The notes: a model not told the origin generated them from the sequence alone. Positions 1 through 12,516 are shown, counted from the first letter of the stretch. The stretch is 64,000 nucleotides of DNA from Prosopocoilus inquinatus (GCA_036172665.1 JAYKNF010000014.1:1911001-1975000), one strand, 5' to 3'. Made by a program: numbers and translations.

Positions 1-48
1 CTGTGATGTATATAATCGATCCATACTCATCTATCATGTTATTTGGCG

Positions 49-65
49 TTTCGATGGACTCCAGT
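49..65 (+). other. Weak CENP-B-box-like 17-mer (position 49-65)
   Basis: TTTCGATGGACTCCAGT lines up with the mammalian CENP-B box (NTTCGNNNNANNCGGGN) at 7 of its 9 fixed bases: TTCG, A, and the first C and last G of CGGG. Copies with G at position 52 read TTTGG and match 6 of 9. By my rough estimate a 7-of-9 match is expected about 0.4 times per 149-bp monomer on two strands, so it may be chance. It is listed because it recurs in every TTTCG-type monomer and because copies with and without the TTCG core are interspersed, as in alpha satellite. Confidence 0.2.
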
Positions 66-126
66 AACTTAGATGTGAGATACGAAGTTCTCGGACGCAG
101 CTGAAGCTAGAAATAGTTTTAAACGA

Positions 127-148
127 AACAACACGCATTAGCGTTGTT
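127..148 (+). other. Dyad symmetry (imperfect hairpin) in the monomer tail
   Basis: Positions 127-132 (AACAAC) and 135-136 (GC) are complementary to 141-142 (GC) and 143-148 (GTTGTT). This gives an 8-bp stem with a 4-base loop (ATTA) and a 2-base bulge (AC at 133-134). It recurs in nearly every monomer, at 276-297, 425-446 and onward, and in reverse in the minus blocks. Monomers with GT or AT at 135-136 weaken the inner pairs, while AACAAC and GTTGTT stay nearly constant. Short dyads are a recurring feature of centromeric satellites that lack CENP-B boxes. A function here is inference. Confidence 0.5.
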
Positions 149-1639
149 CCTGTGATGTATCTAATCGATCCTTACTTATCTATCATGTTATTTGACGTTT
201 GGATGGACTCCAGTAACCCTGACGTGAGATACGAAGTTCTCGGACGCAGCAGAAGCTGGAAATAGTTTTAAACGAAACAACACGCATTAGCGTTGTTCCT
301 GTGATGTATCTAATCGATCCTTACTCATCTATCATGTTATTTGGCGTTTCGATGGACTCCAGTAACTTAGATGTGAGATACGAAGTTCTCGGACGCAGCT
401 GAAGCTAGAAATAGTTTTAAACGAAACAACACGCATTAGCGTTGTTCCTGTGATGTATCTAATCGATCCTTACTTATCTATCATGTTATTTGCCGTTTGG
501 ATGGACTCCAGTAACCCTGACGTGAGATACGAAGTTCTCGGACGCAGCAGAAGCTGGAAATAGTTTTAAACGAAACAACACGCATTAGCGTTGTTCCTGT
601 GATGTATCTAATCGATCCTTACTCATCTATCATGTTATTTGACGTTTCGATGGACTCCAGTAACTCTAATGTGAGATACGAAATTTTCGGACGCAACAGA
701 AGCTGGAAATAGTTCTAAACGAAACACCACGTATTAGCGTTGTTCCTGTGATATATCTAATCGATCCTTACTCATCTATCATGTTATTTTACGTTTGGAT
801 GGACTCCAGTAACTCTGATGTGAGATACAAAGTTTTTGGACGCAGCAGCAGCTGGAAATAGTTTTAAACGAAACAACACGTATTAGCGTTGTTCCTGTGA
901 TGTATCTAAACGATCCTTACTTATCTAACATGTTATTTGACGTTTGGATGGACTCCAGTAAGTCTGATGTGAGATACAAAGTTTTTGGACGCAGCAGGAG
1001 CTGGAAATAGTTTTAAACGAAACAACACGTTTTAGCGTTGTTCCTGTGCTGTATCTAATCGATCCTTACTTATCTATCATGTTATTTGACGTTTCGATGG
1101 GCTCCAGTAACTCTGATGTGAGATACGACGTTTTCGGACGCAGCAGAAGCTGGAAATAGTTTTAAACGAAACAACACGCATTAGCGTTGTTCCTGTGATG
1201 TATCTAATCGATCCTTACTTATCTATCATGTTATTTGACATTTGGACGGACTCCAGTAACTCTGATGTGATATACAAAGTTATCGGACGCAGCAGAAGCT
1301 GGAAATAGTTTTGAACGAAACAACACGTATTAGCGTTGTTCCTGTGAAGTATCTAAACGATCCTTACTTATCTAACATGTTATTTAACGTTTGGATGGAC
1401 TCCAGTAAGTCTGATGTGAGATACAAAGTTTTTGGACGCAGCAGGAGCTGGAAATAGTTTTAAACGAAACAACACGTATTAGCGTTGTTCCTGTGCTGTA
1501 TCTAATCAATCCTTACTTATCTATCATGTTATTTGACGTTTCGATGGACTCCAGTAACTCTGATGTGAGATACGACGTTTTCGGACGCAGCAGAAGCTGG
1601 AAATAGTTTTAAACGAAACAACACGTATTAGCGTTGTTC

Positions 1640-4600
1640 CTGTGATGTATATAATCGATCCATACTCATCTATCATGTTATTTGGCGTTTCGATGGACTC
1701 CAGTAACTTAGATGTGAGATACGAAGTTCTCGGACGCAGCTGAAGCTAGAAATAGTTTTAAATGAAACAACACGCATTAGCGTTTTTCCTGTGATGTATC
1801 TAATCGATCCTTACTTATCTATCATGTTATTTGACGTTTGGAAGGACTCCAGTAACCCTGACGTGAGATACGAAGTTCTCGGACGCAGCAGAAGCTGGAA
1901 ATAGTTTTAAACGAAACAACACGCATTAGCGTTGTTCCTGTGATGTATCTAATCGATCCTTACTCATCTATCATGTTATTTGGCGTTTCGATGGACTCCA
2001 GTAACTTAGATGTGAGATACGAAGTTCTCGGACGCAGCTGAAGCTAGAAATAGTTTTAAACGAAACAACACGCATTAGCGTTGTTCCTGTGATGTATCTA
2101 ATCGATCCTTACTTATCTATCATGTTATTTGACGTTTGGATGGACTCCAGTAACCCTGACGTGAGATACGAAGTTCTCGGACGCAGCAGAAGCTGGAAAT
2201 AGTTTTAAACGAAACAACACGCATTAGCGTTGTTCCTGTGATGTATCTAATCGATCCTTACTCATCTATCATGTTATTTGACGTTTCGATGGACTCCAGT
2301 AACTCTAATGTGAGATACGAAATTTTCGGACGCAACAGAAGCTGGAAATAGTTCTAAACGATACACCACGTATTAGCGTTGTTCCTGTGATATATCTAAT
2401 CGATCCTTACTCATCTATCATGTTATTTTACGTTTGGATGGACTCCAGTAACTCTGATGTGAGATACAAAGTTTTTGGACGCAGCAGCAGCTGGAAATAG
2501 TTTTAAACGAAACAACACGTATTAGCGTTGTTCCTGTGATGTATCTAAACGATCCTTACTTATCTAACATGTTATTTGACGTTTGGATGGACTCCAGTAA
2601 GTCTGATGTGAGATACAAAGTTTTTGGACGCAGCAGGAGCTGGAAATAGTTTTAAACGAAACAACACGCATTAGCGTTGTTCCTGTGCTGTATCTAATCG
2701 ATACTTACTTATCTATCATGTTATTTGACGTTTCGATGGACTCCAGTAACTCTGATGTGAGATACGAAGTTTTCGGACGCAGCAGGAGCTGGAAATAGTT
2801 GTAAACGAAACAACACGTTTTAGCGTTGTTCCTGTGCTGTATCTAATCGATCCTTACTTATCTATCATGTTATTTGACGTTTCGATGGGCTCCAGTAACT
2901 CTGATGTGAGATACGACGTTTTCGGACGCAGCAGAAGCTGGAAATAGTTTTAAACGAAACAACACGCATTAGCGTTGTTCCTGTGATGTATCTAATCGAT
3001 CCTTACTCATCTATCATGTTATTTGGCGTTTCGATGGACTCCAGTAACTTAGATGTGATATACGAAGTTCTCGGACGCAGCTGAAGCTAGAAATAGTTTT
3101 AAACGAAACAACACGCATTAGCGTTGTTCCTGTGATGTATCTAATCGATCCTTACTTATCTATCATGTTATTTGACATTTGGACGGACTCCAGTAACTCT
3201 GATGTGAGATACAAAGTTATCGGACGCAGCAGAAGCTGGAAATAGTTTTGAACGAAACAACACGTATTAGCGTTGTTCCTGTGAAGTATCTAAACGATCC
3301 TTACTTATCTAACATGTTATTTAACGTTTGGATGGACTCCAGTAAGTCTGATGTGAGATACAAAGTTTTTGGACGCAGCAGGAGCTGGAAATAGTTTTAA
3401 ACGAAACAACACGCATTAGCGTTGTTCCTGTGATGTATCTAATCGATCCTTACTCATCTATCATATTATTTGACGTTTCGATGGACTCCAGTAACTCTAA
3501 TGTGAGATACGAAATTTTCGGACGCAACAGAAGCTGGAAATAGTTCTAAACGATACACCACGTATTAGCGTTGTTCCTGTGATATATCTAATCGATCCTT
3601 ACTCATCTATCATGTTATTTTACGTTTGGATGGACTCCAGTAACTCTGATGTGAGATACAAAGTTTTTGGACGCAGCAGCAGCTGGAAATAGTTTTAAAC
3701 GAAACAACACGTATTAGCGTTGTTCCTGTGATGTATCTAAACGATCCTTACTTATCTAACATGTTATTTGACGTTTGGATGGACTCCAGTAAGTCTGATG
3801 TGAGATACAAAGTTTTTGGACGCAGCAGGAGCTGGAAATAGTTTTAAACGAAACAACACGCATTAGCGTTGTTCCTGTGCTGTATCTAATCGATACTTAC
3901 TTATCTATCATGTTATTTGACGTTTCGATGGACTCCAGTAACTCTGATGTGAGATACGAAGTTTTCGGATGCAGCAGGAGCTGGAAATAGTTGTAAACGA
4001 AACAACACGTTTTAGCGTTGTTCCTGTGCTGTATCTAATCGATCCTTACTTATCTATCATGTTATTTGACGTTTCGATGGGCTCCAGTAACTCTGATGTG
4101 AGATACGACGTTTTCGGACGCAGCAGAAGCTGGAAATAGTTTTAAACGAAACAACACGCATTAGCGTTGTTCCTGTGATGTATCTAATCGATCCTTACTC
4201 ATCTATCATGTTATTTGGCGTTTCGATGGACTCCAGTAACTTAGATGTGATATACGAAGTTCTCGGACGCAGCTGAAGCTAGAAATAGTTTTAAACGAAA
4301 CAACACGCATTAGCGTTGTTCCTGTGATGTATCTAATCGATCCTTACTTATCTATCATGTTATTTGACATTTGGACGGACTCCAGTAACTCTGATGTGAG
4401 ATACAAAGTTATCGGACGCAGCAGAAGCTGGAAATAGTTTTGAACGAAACAACACGTATTAGCGTTGTTCCTGTGAAGTATCTAAACGATCCTTACTTAT
4501 CTAACATGTTATTTAACGTTTGGATGGACTCCAGTAAGTCTGATGTGAGATACAAAGTTTTTGGACGCAGCAGGAGCTGGAAATAGTTTTAAACGAAACA

Positions 4601-4768
4601 ACACGTATTAGCGTTGTTCCTGTGCTGTATCTAATCAATCCTTACTTATCTATCATGTTATTTGACGTTTCGATGGACTCCAGTAACTCTGATGTGAGAT
4701 ACGACGTTTTCGGACGCAGCAGAAGCTGGAAATAGTTTTAAACGAAACAACACGTATTAGCGTTGTTC
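1640..4768 (+). repeat. HOR-alpha 13-mer expanded to 21 monomers
   Basis: This is the second alpha form. A', B', C, D, E', F', G' are followed by L (GCTGTATC, GATACTT, GTTGTAAACG), H, C2 (C with GATATACG), I and J. Then, instead of K, the array returns to E and repeats E F G L H C2 I J before K. A' is marked by TTTTAAATGAAAC and GCGTTTTTCC, B' by GGAAGGACTCC, E' by AACGATACACC. The normal form of this unit elsewhere is 13 monomers (1,937 bp); here the A-to-A spacing is 3,129 bp, 21 monomers, through an internal 8-mer duplication. Confidence 0.95.
2236..4619 (+). repeat. Tandem duplication of an 8-mer (2 x 1,192 bp)
   Basis: E-F-G-L-H-C2-I-J occurs at 2,236-3,427 and again at 3,428-4,619. The J that ends the first copy finishes with CACGCATTAGC, the ending of type D, whereas J normally ends CACGTATTAGC as in the second copy. 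The crossover therefore fell in the tail of a J/D hybrid just before 3,428. Small differences (CATATTATTT near 3,463; CGGATGCAGC near 3,967) show that the second copy has drifted slightly. No other alpha unit in the window carries this duplication. Confidence 0.92.
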
Positions 4769-6407
4769 CTGTGATGTATATAATCGATCCATACTCATCT
4801 ATCATGTTATTTGGCGTTTCGATGGACTCCAGTAACTTAGATGTGAGATACGAAGTTCTCGGACGCAGCTGAAGCTAGAAATAGTTTTAAACGAAACAAC
4901 ACGCATTAGCGTTGTTCCTGTGATGTATCTAATCGATCCTTACTTATCTATCATGTTATTTGACGTTTGGATGGACTCCAGTAACCCTGACGTGAGATAC
5001 GAAGTTCTCGGACGCAGCAGAAGCTGGAAATAGTTTTAAACGAAACAACACGCATTAGCGTTGTTCCTGTGATGTATCTAATCGATCCTTACTCATCTAT
5101 CATGTTATTTGGCGTTTCGATGGACTCCAGTAACTTAGATGTGAGATACGAAGTTCTCGGACGCAGCTGAAGCTAGAAATAGTTTTAAACGAAACAACAC
5201 GCATTAGCGTTGTTCCTGTGATGTATCTAATCGATCCTTACTTATCTATCATGTTATTTGACGTTTGGATGGACTCCAGTAACCCTGACGTGAGATACGA
5301 AGTTCTCGGACGCAGCAGAAGCTGGAAATAGTTTTAAACGAAACAACACGCATTAGCGTTGTTCCTGTGATGTATCTAATCGATCCTTACTCATCTATCA
5401 TGTTATTTGACGTTTCGATGGACTCCAGTAACTCTAATGTGAGATACGAAATTTTCGGACGCAACAGAAGCTGGAAATAGTTCTAAACGAAACACCACGT
5501 ATTAGCGTTGTTCCTGTGATATATCTAATCGATCCTTACTCATCTATCATGTTATTTTACGTTTGGATGGACTCCAGTAACTCTGATGTGAGATACAAAG
5601 TTTTTGGACGCAGCAGCAGCTGGAAATAGTTTTAAACGAAACAACACGTATTAGCGTTGTTCCTGTGATGTATCTAAACGATCCTTACTTATCTAACATG
5701 TTATTTGACGTTTGGATGGACTCCAGTAAGTCTGATGTGAGATACAAAGTTTTTGGACGCAGCAGGAGCTGGAAATAGTTTTAAACGAAACAACACGTTT
5801 TAGCGTTGTTCCTGTGCTGTATCTAATCGATCCTTACTTATCTATCATGTTATTTGACGTTTCGATGGGCTCCAGTAACTCTGATGTGAGATACGACGTT
5901 TTCGGACGCAGCAGAAGCTGGAAATAGTTTTAAACGAAACAACACGCATTAGCGTTGTTCCTGTGATGTATCTAATCGATCCTTACTTATCTATCATGTT
6001 ATTTGACATTTGGACGGACTCCAGTAACTCTGATGTGAGATACAAAGTTATCGGACGCAGCAGAAGCTGGAAATAGTTTTGAACGAAACAACACGTATTA
6101 GCGTTGTTCCTGTGAAGTATCTAAACGATCCTTACTTATCTAACATGTTATTTAACGTTTGGATGGACTCCAGTAAGTCTGATGTGAGATACAAAGTTTT
6201 TGGACGCAGCAGGAGCTGGAAATAGTTTTAAACGAAACAACACGTATTAGCGTTGTTCCTGTGCTGTATCTAATCAATCCTTACTTATCTATCATGTTAT
6301 TTGACGTTTCGATGGACTCCAGTAACTCTGATGTGAGATACGACGTTTTCGGACGCAGCAGAAGCTGGAAATAGTTTTAAACGAAACAACACGTATTAGC
6401 GTTGTTC
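4769..6407 (+). repeat. HOR-alpha 11-mer, copy 2
   Basis: A B C D E F G H I J K, 1,639 bp. It is near-identical by eye to 1-1,639. It has GACGTTTGG in D where copy 1 has GCCGTTTGG, and GTGAGATAC in I where copy 1 has GTGATATAC. Confidence 0.95.
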
Positions 6408-8344
6408 CTGTGATGTATATAATCGATCCATACTCATCTATCATGTTATTTGGCGTTTCGATGGACTCCAGTAACTTAGATGTGAGATACGAAGTTCTCG
6501 GACGCAGCTGAAGCTAGAAATAGTTTTAAATGAAACAACACGCATTAGCGTTTTTCCTGTGATGTATCTAATCGATCCTTACTTATCTATCATGTTATTT
6601 GACGTTTGGAAGGACTCCAGTAACCCTGACGTGAGATACGAAGTTCTCGGACGCAGCAGAAGCTGGAAATAGTTTTAAACGAAACAACACGCATTAGCGT
6701 TGTACCTGTGATGTATCTAATCGATCCTTACTCATCTATCATGTTATTTGGCGTTTCGATGGACTCCAGTAACTTAGATGTGAGATACGAAGTTCTCGGA
6801 CGCAGCTGAAGCTAGAAATAGTTTTAAACGAAACAACACGCATTAGCGTTGTTCCTGTGATGTATCTAATCGATCCTTACTTATCTATCATGTTATTTGA
6901 CGTTTGGATGGACTCCAGTAACCCTGACGTGAGATACGAAGTTCTCGGACGCAGCAGAAGCTGGAAATAGTTTTAAACGAAACAACACGCATTAGCGTTG
7001 TTCCTGTGATGTATCTAATCGATCCTTACTCATCTATCATGTTATTTGACGTTTCGATGGACTCCAGTAACTCTAATGTGAGATACGAAATTTTCGGACG
7101 CAACAGAAGCTGGAAATAGTTCTAAACGATACACCACGTATTAGCGTTGTTCCTGTGATATATCTAATCGATCCTTACTCATCTATCATGTTATTTTACG
7201 TTTGGATGGACTCCAGTAACTCTGATGTGAGATACAAAGTTTTTGGACGCAGCAGCAGCTGGAAATAGTTTTAAACGAAACAACACGTATTAGCGTTGTT
7301 CCTGTGATGTATCTAAACGATCCTTACTTATCTAACATGTTATTTGACGTTTGGATGGACTCCAGTAAGTCTGATGTGAGATACAAAGTTTTTGGACGCA
7401 GCAGGAGCTGGAAATAGTTTTAAACGAAACAACACGCATTAGCGTTGTTCCTGTGCTGTATCTAATCGATACTTACTTATCTATCATGTTATTTGACGTT
7501 TCGATGGACTCCAGTAACTCTGATGTGAGATACGAAGTTTTCGGACGCAGCAGGAGCTGGAAATAGTTGTAAACGAAACAACACGTTTTAGCGTTGTTCC
7601 TGTGCTGTATCTAATCGATCCTTACTTATCTATCATGTTATTTGACGTTTCGATGGGCTCCAGTAACTCTGATGTGAGATACGACGTTTTCGGACGCAGC
7701 AGAAGCTGGAAATAGTTTTAAACGAAACAACACGCATTAGCGTTGTTCCTGTGATGTATCTAATCGATCCTTACTCATCTATCATGTTATTTGGCGTTTC
7801 GATGGACTCCAGTAACTTAGATGTGATATACGAAGTTCTCGGACGCAGCTGAAGCTAGAAATAGTTTTAAACGAAACAACACGCATTAGCGTTGTTCCTG
7901 TGATGTATCTAATCGATCCTTACTTATCTATCATGTTATTTGACATTTGGACGGACTCCAGTAACTCTGATGTGAGATACAAAGTTATCGGACGCAGCAG
8001 AAGCTGGAAATAGTTTTGAACGAAACAACACGTATTAGCGTTGTTCCTGTGAAGTATCTAAACGATCCTTACTTATCTAACATGTTATTTAACGTTTGGA
8101 TGGACTCCAGTAAGTCTGATGTGAGATACAAAGTTTTTGGACGCAGCAGGAGCTGGAAATAGTTTTAAACGAAACAACACGTATTAGCGTTGTTCCTGTG
8201 CTGTATCTAATCAATCCTTACTTATCTATCATGTTATTTGACGTTTCGATGGACTCCAGTAACTCTGATGTGAGATACGACGTTTTCGGACGCAGCAGAA
8301 GCTGGAAATAGTTTTAAACGAAACAACATGTATTAGCGTTGTTC
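6408..8344 (+). repeat. HOR-alpha 13-mer carrying private marker GTACC
   Basis: A' B' C D E' F' G' L H C2 I J K, 1,937 bp. It carries two private variants: GTTGTACCTG at the end of B' (near 6,702) and ACATGTATTAGC at the end of K (near 8,326). The same pair recurs in the units starting at 14,901 (offset 8,493 = 57 x 149) and 19,073 (offset 12,665 = 85 x 149). It is absent from the 13-mers at 9,984 and 22,649. These variants trace the large duplications. Confidence 0.95.
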
Positions 8345-9983
8345 CTGTGATGTATATAATCGATCCATACTCATCTATCATGTTATTTGGCGTTTCGATG
8401 GACTCCAGTAACTTAGATGTGAGATACGAAGTTCTCGGACGCAGCTGAAGCTAGAAATAGTTTTAAACGAAACAACACGCATTAGCGTTGTTCCTGTGAT
8501 GTATCTAATCGATCCTTACTTATCTATCATGTTATTTGACGTTTGGATGGACTCCAGTAACCCTGACGTGAGATACGAAGTTCTCGGACGCAGCAGAAGC
8601 TGGAAATAGTTTTAAACGAAACAACACGCATTAGCGTTGTTCCTGTGATGTATCTAATCGATCCTTACTCATCTATCATGTTATTTGGCGTTTCGATGGA
8701 CTCCAGTAACTTAGATGTGAGATACGAAGTTCTCGGACGCAGCTGAAGCTAGAAATAGTTTTAAACGAAACAACACGCATTAGCGTTGTTCCTGTGATGT
8801 ATCTAATCGATCCTTACTTATCTATCATGTTATTTGACGTTTGGATGGACTCCAGTAACCCTGACGTGAGATACGAAGTTCTCGGACGCAGCAGAAGCTG
8901 GAAATAGTTTTAAACGAAACAACACGCATTAGCGTTGTTCCTGTGATGTATCTAATCGATCCTTACTCATCTATCATGTTATTTGACGTTTCGATGGACT
9001 CCAGTAACTCTAATGTGAGATACGAAATTTTCGGACGCAACAGAAGCTGGAAATAGTTCTAAACGAAACACCACGTATTAGCGTTGTTCCTGTGATATAT
9101 CTAATCGATCCTTACTCATCTATCATGTTATTTTACGTTTGGATGGACTCCAGTAACTCTGATGTGAGATACAAAGTTTTTGGACGCAGCAGCAGCTGGA
9201 AATAGTTTTAAACGAAACAACACGTATTAGCGTTGTTCCTGTGATGTATCTAAACGATCCTTACTTATCTAACATGTTATTTGACGTTTGGATGGACTCC
9301 AGTAAGTCTGATGTGAGATACAAAGTTTTTGGACGCAGCAGGAGCTGGAAATAGTTTTAAACGAAACAACACGTTTTAGCGTTGTTCCTGTGCTGTATCT
9401 AATCGATCCTTACTTATCTATCATGTTATTTGACGTTTCGATGGGCTCCAGTAACTCTGATGTGAGATACGACGTTTTCGGACGCAGCAGAAGCTGGAAA
9501 TAGTTTTAAACGAAACAACACGCATTAGCGTTGTTCCTGTGATGTATCTAATCGATCCTTACTTATCTATCATGTTATTTGACATTTGGACGGACTCCAG
9601 TAACTCTGATGTGAGATACAAAGTTATCGGACGCAGCAGAAGCTGGAAATAGTTTTGAACGAAACAACACGTATTAGCGTTGTTCCTGTGAAGTATCTAA
9701 ACGATCCTTACTTATCTAACATGTTATTTAACGTTTGGATGGACTCCAGTAAGTCTGATGTGAGATACAAAGTTTTTGGACGCAGCAGGAGCTGGAAATA
9801 GTTTTAAACGAAACAACACGTATTAGCGTTGTTCCTGTGCTGTATCTAATCAATCCTTACTTATCTATCATGTTATTTGACGTTTCGATGGACTCCAGTA
9901 ACTCTGATGTGAGATACGACGTTTTCGGACGCAGCAGAAGCTGGAAATAGTTTTAAACGAAACAACACGTATTAGCGTTGTTC
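8345..9983 (+). repeat. HOR-alpha 11-mer, copy 3
   Basis: A-K, 1,639 bp. With the preceding 13-mer it forms a 24-mer (3,576 bp) compound unit that recurs at 14,901-18,476 and 19,073-22,648. Confidence 0.95.
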
Positions 9984-11920
9984 CTGTGATGTATATAATC
10001 GATCCATACTCATCTATCATGTTATTTGGCGTTTCGATGGACTCCAGTAACTTAGATGTGAGATACGAAGTTCTCGGACGCAGCTGAAGCTAGAAATAGT
10101 TTTAAATGAAACAACACGCATTAGCGTTTTTCCTGTGATGTATCTAATCGATCCTTACTTATCTATCATGTTATTTGACGTTTGGAAGGACTCCAGTAAC
10201 CCTGACGTGAGATACGAAGTTCTCGGACGCAGCAGAAGCTGGAAATAGTTTTAAACGAAACAACACGCATTAGCGTTGTTCCTGTGATGTATCTAATCGA
10301 TCCTTACTCATCTATCATGTTATTTGGCGTTTCGATGGACTCCAGTAACTTAGATGTGAGATACGAAGTTCTCGGACGCAGCTGAAGCTAGAAATAGTTT
10401 TAAACGAAACAACACGCATTAGCGTTGTTCCTGTGATGTATCTAATCGATCCTTACTTATCTATCATGTTATTTGACGTTTGGATGGACTCCAGTAACCC
10501 TGACGTGAGATACGAAGTTCTCGGACGCAGCAGAAGCTGGAAATAGTTTTAAACGAAACAACACGCATTAGCGTTGTTCCTGTGATGTATCTAATCGATC
10601 CTTACTCATCTATCATGTTATTTGACGTTTCGATGGACTCCAGTAACTCTAATGTGAGATACGAAATTTTCGGACGCAACAGAAGCTGGAAATAGTTCTA
10701 AACGATACACCACGTATTAGCGTTGTTCCTGTGATATATCTAATCGATCCTTACTCATCTATCATGTTATTTTACGTTTGGATGGACTCCAGTAACTCTG
10801 ATGTGAGATACAAAGTTTTTGGACGCAGCAGCAGCTGGAAATAGTTTTAAACGAAACAACACGTATTAGCGTTGTTCCTGTGATGTATCTAAACGATCCT
10901 TACTTATCTAACATGTTATTTGACGTTTGGATGGACTCCAGTAAGTCTGATGTGAGATACAAAGTTTTTGGACGCAGCAGGAGCTGGAAATAGTTTTAAA
11001 CGAAACAACACGCATTAGCGTTGTTCCTGTGCTGTATCTAATCGATACTTACTTATCTATCATGTTATTTGACGTTTCGATGGACTCCAGTAACTCTGAT
11101 GTGAGATACGAAGTTTTCGGACGCAGCAGGAGCTGGAAATAGTTGTAAACGAAACAACACGTTTTAGCGTTGTTCCTGTGCTGTATCTAATCGATCCTTA
11201 CTTATCTATCATGTTATTTGACGTTTCGATGGGCTCCAGTAACTCTGATGTGAGATACGACGTTTTCGGACGCAGCAGAAGCTGGAAATAGTTTTAAACG
11301 AAACAACACGCATTAGCGTTGTTCCTGTGATGTATCTAATCGATCCTTACTCATCTATCATGTTATTTGGCGTTTCGATGGACTCCAGTAACTTAGATGT
11401 GATATACGAAGTTCTCGGACGCAGCTGAAGCTAGAAATAGTTTTAAACGAAACAACACGCATTAGCGTTGTTCCTGTGATGTATCTAATCGATCCTTACT
11501 TATCTATCATGTTATTTGACATTTGGACGGACTCCAGTAACTCTGATGTGAGATACAAAGTTATCGGACGCAGCAGAAGCTGGAAATAGTTTTGAACGAA
11601 ACAACACGTATTAGCGTTGTTCCTGTGAAGTATCTAAACGATCCTTACTTATCTAACATGTTATTTAACGTTTGGATGGACTCCAGTAAGTCTGATGTGA
11701 GATACAAAGTTTTTGGACGCAGCAGGAGCTGGAAATAGTTTTAAACGAAACAACACGTATTAGCGTTGTTCCTGTGCTGTATCTAATCAATCCTTACTTA
11801 TCTATCATGTTATTTGACGTTTCGATGGACTCCAGTAACTCTGATGTGAGATACGACGTTTTCGGACGCAGCAGAAGCTGGAAATAGTTTTAAACGAAAC
11901 AACACGTATTAGCGTTGTTC
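9984..11920 (+). repeat. HOR-alpha 13-mer, standard form
   Basis: A' B' C D E' F' G' L H C2 I J K, 1,937 bp, without the GTACC and ACATG markers. Its counterpart 12,665 bp away is 22,649-24,585, which also lacks them. Confidence 0.95.
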
Positions 11921-12516
11921 CTGTGATGTATATAATCGATCCATACTCATCTATCATGTTATTTGGCGTTTCGATGGACTCCAGTAACTTAGATGTGAGA
12001 TACGAAGTTCTCGGACGCAGCTGAAGCTAGAAATAGTTTTAAATGAAACAACACGCATTAGCGTTTTTCCTGTGATGTATCTAATCGATCCTTACTTATC
12101 TATCATGTTATTTGACGTTTGGAAGGACTCCAGTAACCCTGACGTGAGATACGAAGTTCTCGGACGCAGCAGAAGCTGGAAATAGTTTTAAACGAAACAA
12201 CACGCATTAGCGTTGTTCCTGTGATGTATCTAATCGATCCTTACTCATCTATCATGTTATTTTGCGTTTCGATGGACTCCAGTAACTTAGATGTGAGATA
12301 CGAAGTTCTCGGACGCAGCTGAAGCTAGAAATAGTTTTAAACGAAACAACACGCATTAGCGTTGTTCCTGTGATGTATCTAATCGATCCTTACTTATCTA
12401 TCATGTTATTTGACGTTTGGATGGACTCCAGTAACCCTGACGTGAGATACGAAGTTCTCGGACGCAGCAGAAGCTGGAGATAGTTTTGAACGAAACAACA
12501 CGCATTAGCGTTGTTC
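11921..12516 (+). repeat. Alpha-to-beta transition (A' B' C D)
   Basis: Four alpha monomers lead into HOR-beta. C here has TTTTGCGTTTCG, and D has GCTGGAGATAG followed by TTTTGAACG, the tail type that precedes M elsewhere. The switch therefore lies in the last third of D, near 12,475-12,490. The same joint, with the same variants, is at 24,586-25,181, so it was formed once and duplicated. Confidence 0.92.

Larger units (their letters stand above)
1..149 (+). repeat. Reference monomer with conserved and variable boxes
   Basis: This first copy (type A) sets the position numbering. By eye, positions 31-43 (CTATCATGTTATT), 57-68 (GGACTCCAGTAA) and 92-115 (from CGGACGCAGC to AAATAG) change little across the window. 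Most type-defining changes fall at 6-30, 44-56 and 69-91, with others at 105-110 and 117-136. Position 52 is either C (GTTTCGATGG) or G (GTTTGGATGG) and roughly alternates between neighbours in HOR-alpha. ATCGAT at 15-20 is a palindrome present in many copies but lost in the TAAACGATCC types (G, J, R and similar). Conserved islands separated by variable ones could reflect protein binding or only recent homogenisation; the sequence does not decide. Confidence 0.9.
1..1639 (+). repeat. HOR-alpha 11-mer (types A-K), copy 1
   Basis: Eleven monomers in the order A B C D E F G H I J K. Diagnostic bases: A has TATAATCGATCCATACTC, GGCGTTTCG and CTTAGATG; B has GACGTTTGG and CCCTGACG; C is like A but with TCTAATCGATCC; D is like B (GCCGTTTGG only in this copy); E has CTCTAATG, GCAACAG and TTCTAAACG; F has ATATCTAATC and TTTACGTTTGG; G has TCTAAACG, CTAACATG and AAGTCTG; H has GCTGTATC and GATGGGCTCC; I has GACATTTGGACGG; J has GAAGTATC and TTAACGTTTGG; K has TCTAATCAATCC. 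The next type A starts exactly 11 x 149 bp later. Here I carries GTGATATAC instead of GTGAGATAC. Confidence 0.95.

Noticed and set aside
49..65. RNA polymerase III B-box-like GTTTCGAT, suggesting a tRNA-derived SINE origin
   Set aside because: Only the first half of the B box fits, and no A box is found at suitable spacing upstream. No poly-A or T-run end as in SINEs.
103..118. Similarity of AGCTAGAAATAG to the Cas9 guide-RNA scaffold
   Set aside because: Only 12 bases match, in A/C-type monomers only. Most copies read AGCTGGAAATAG and the rest of a tracrRNA fold is absent. Taken as chance.
1..149. Monomer built from two half-length subrepeats
   Set aside because: GATGTATCT (6-14) and GATGTGAGA (72-80) look alike, but the similarity does not extend. 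No consistent half-period is visible.
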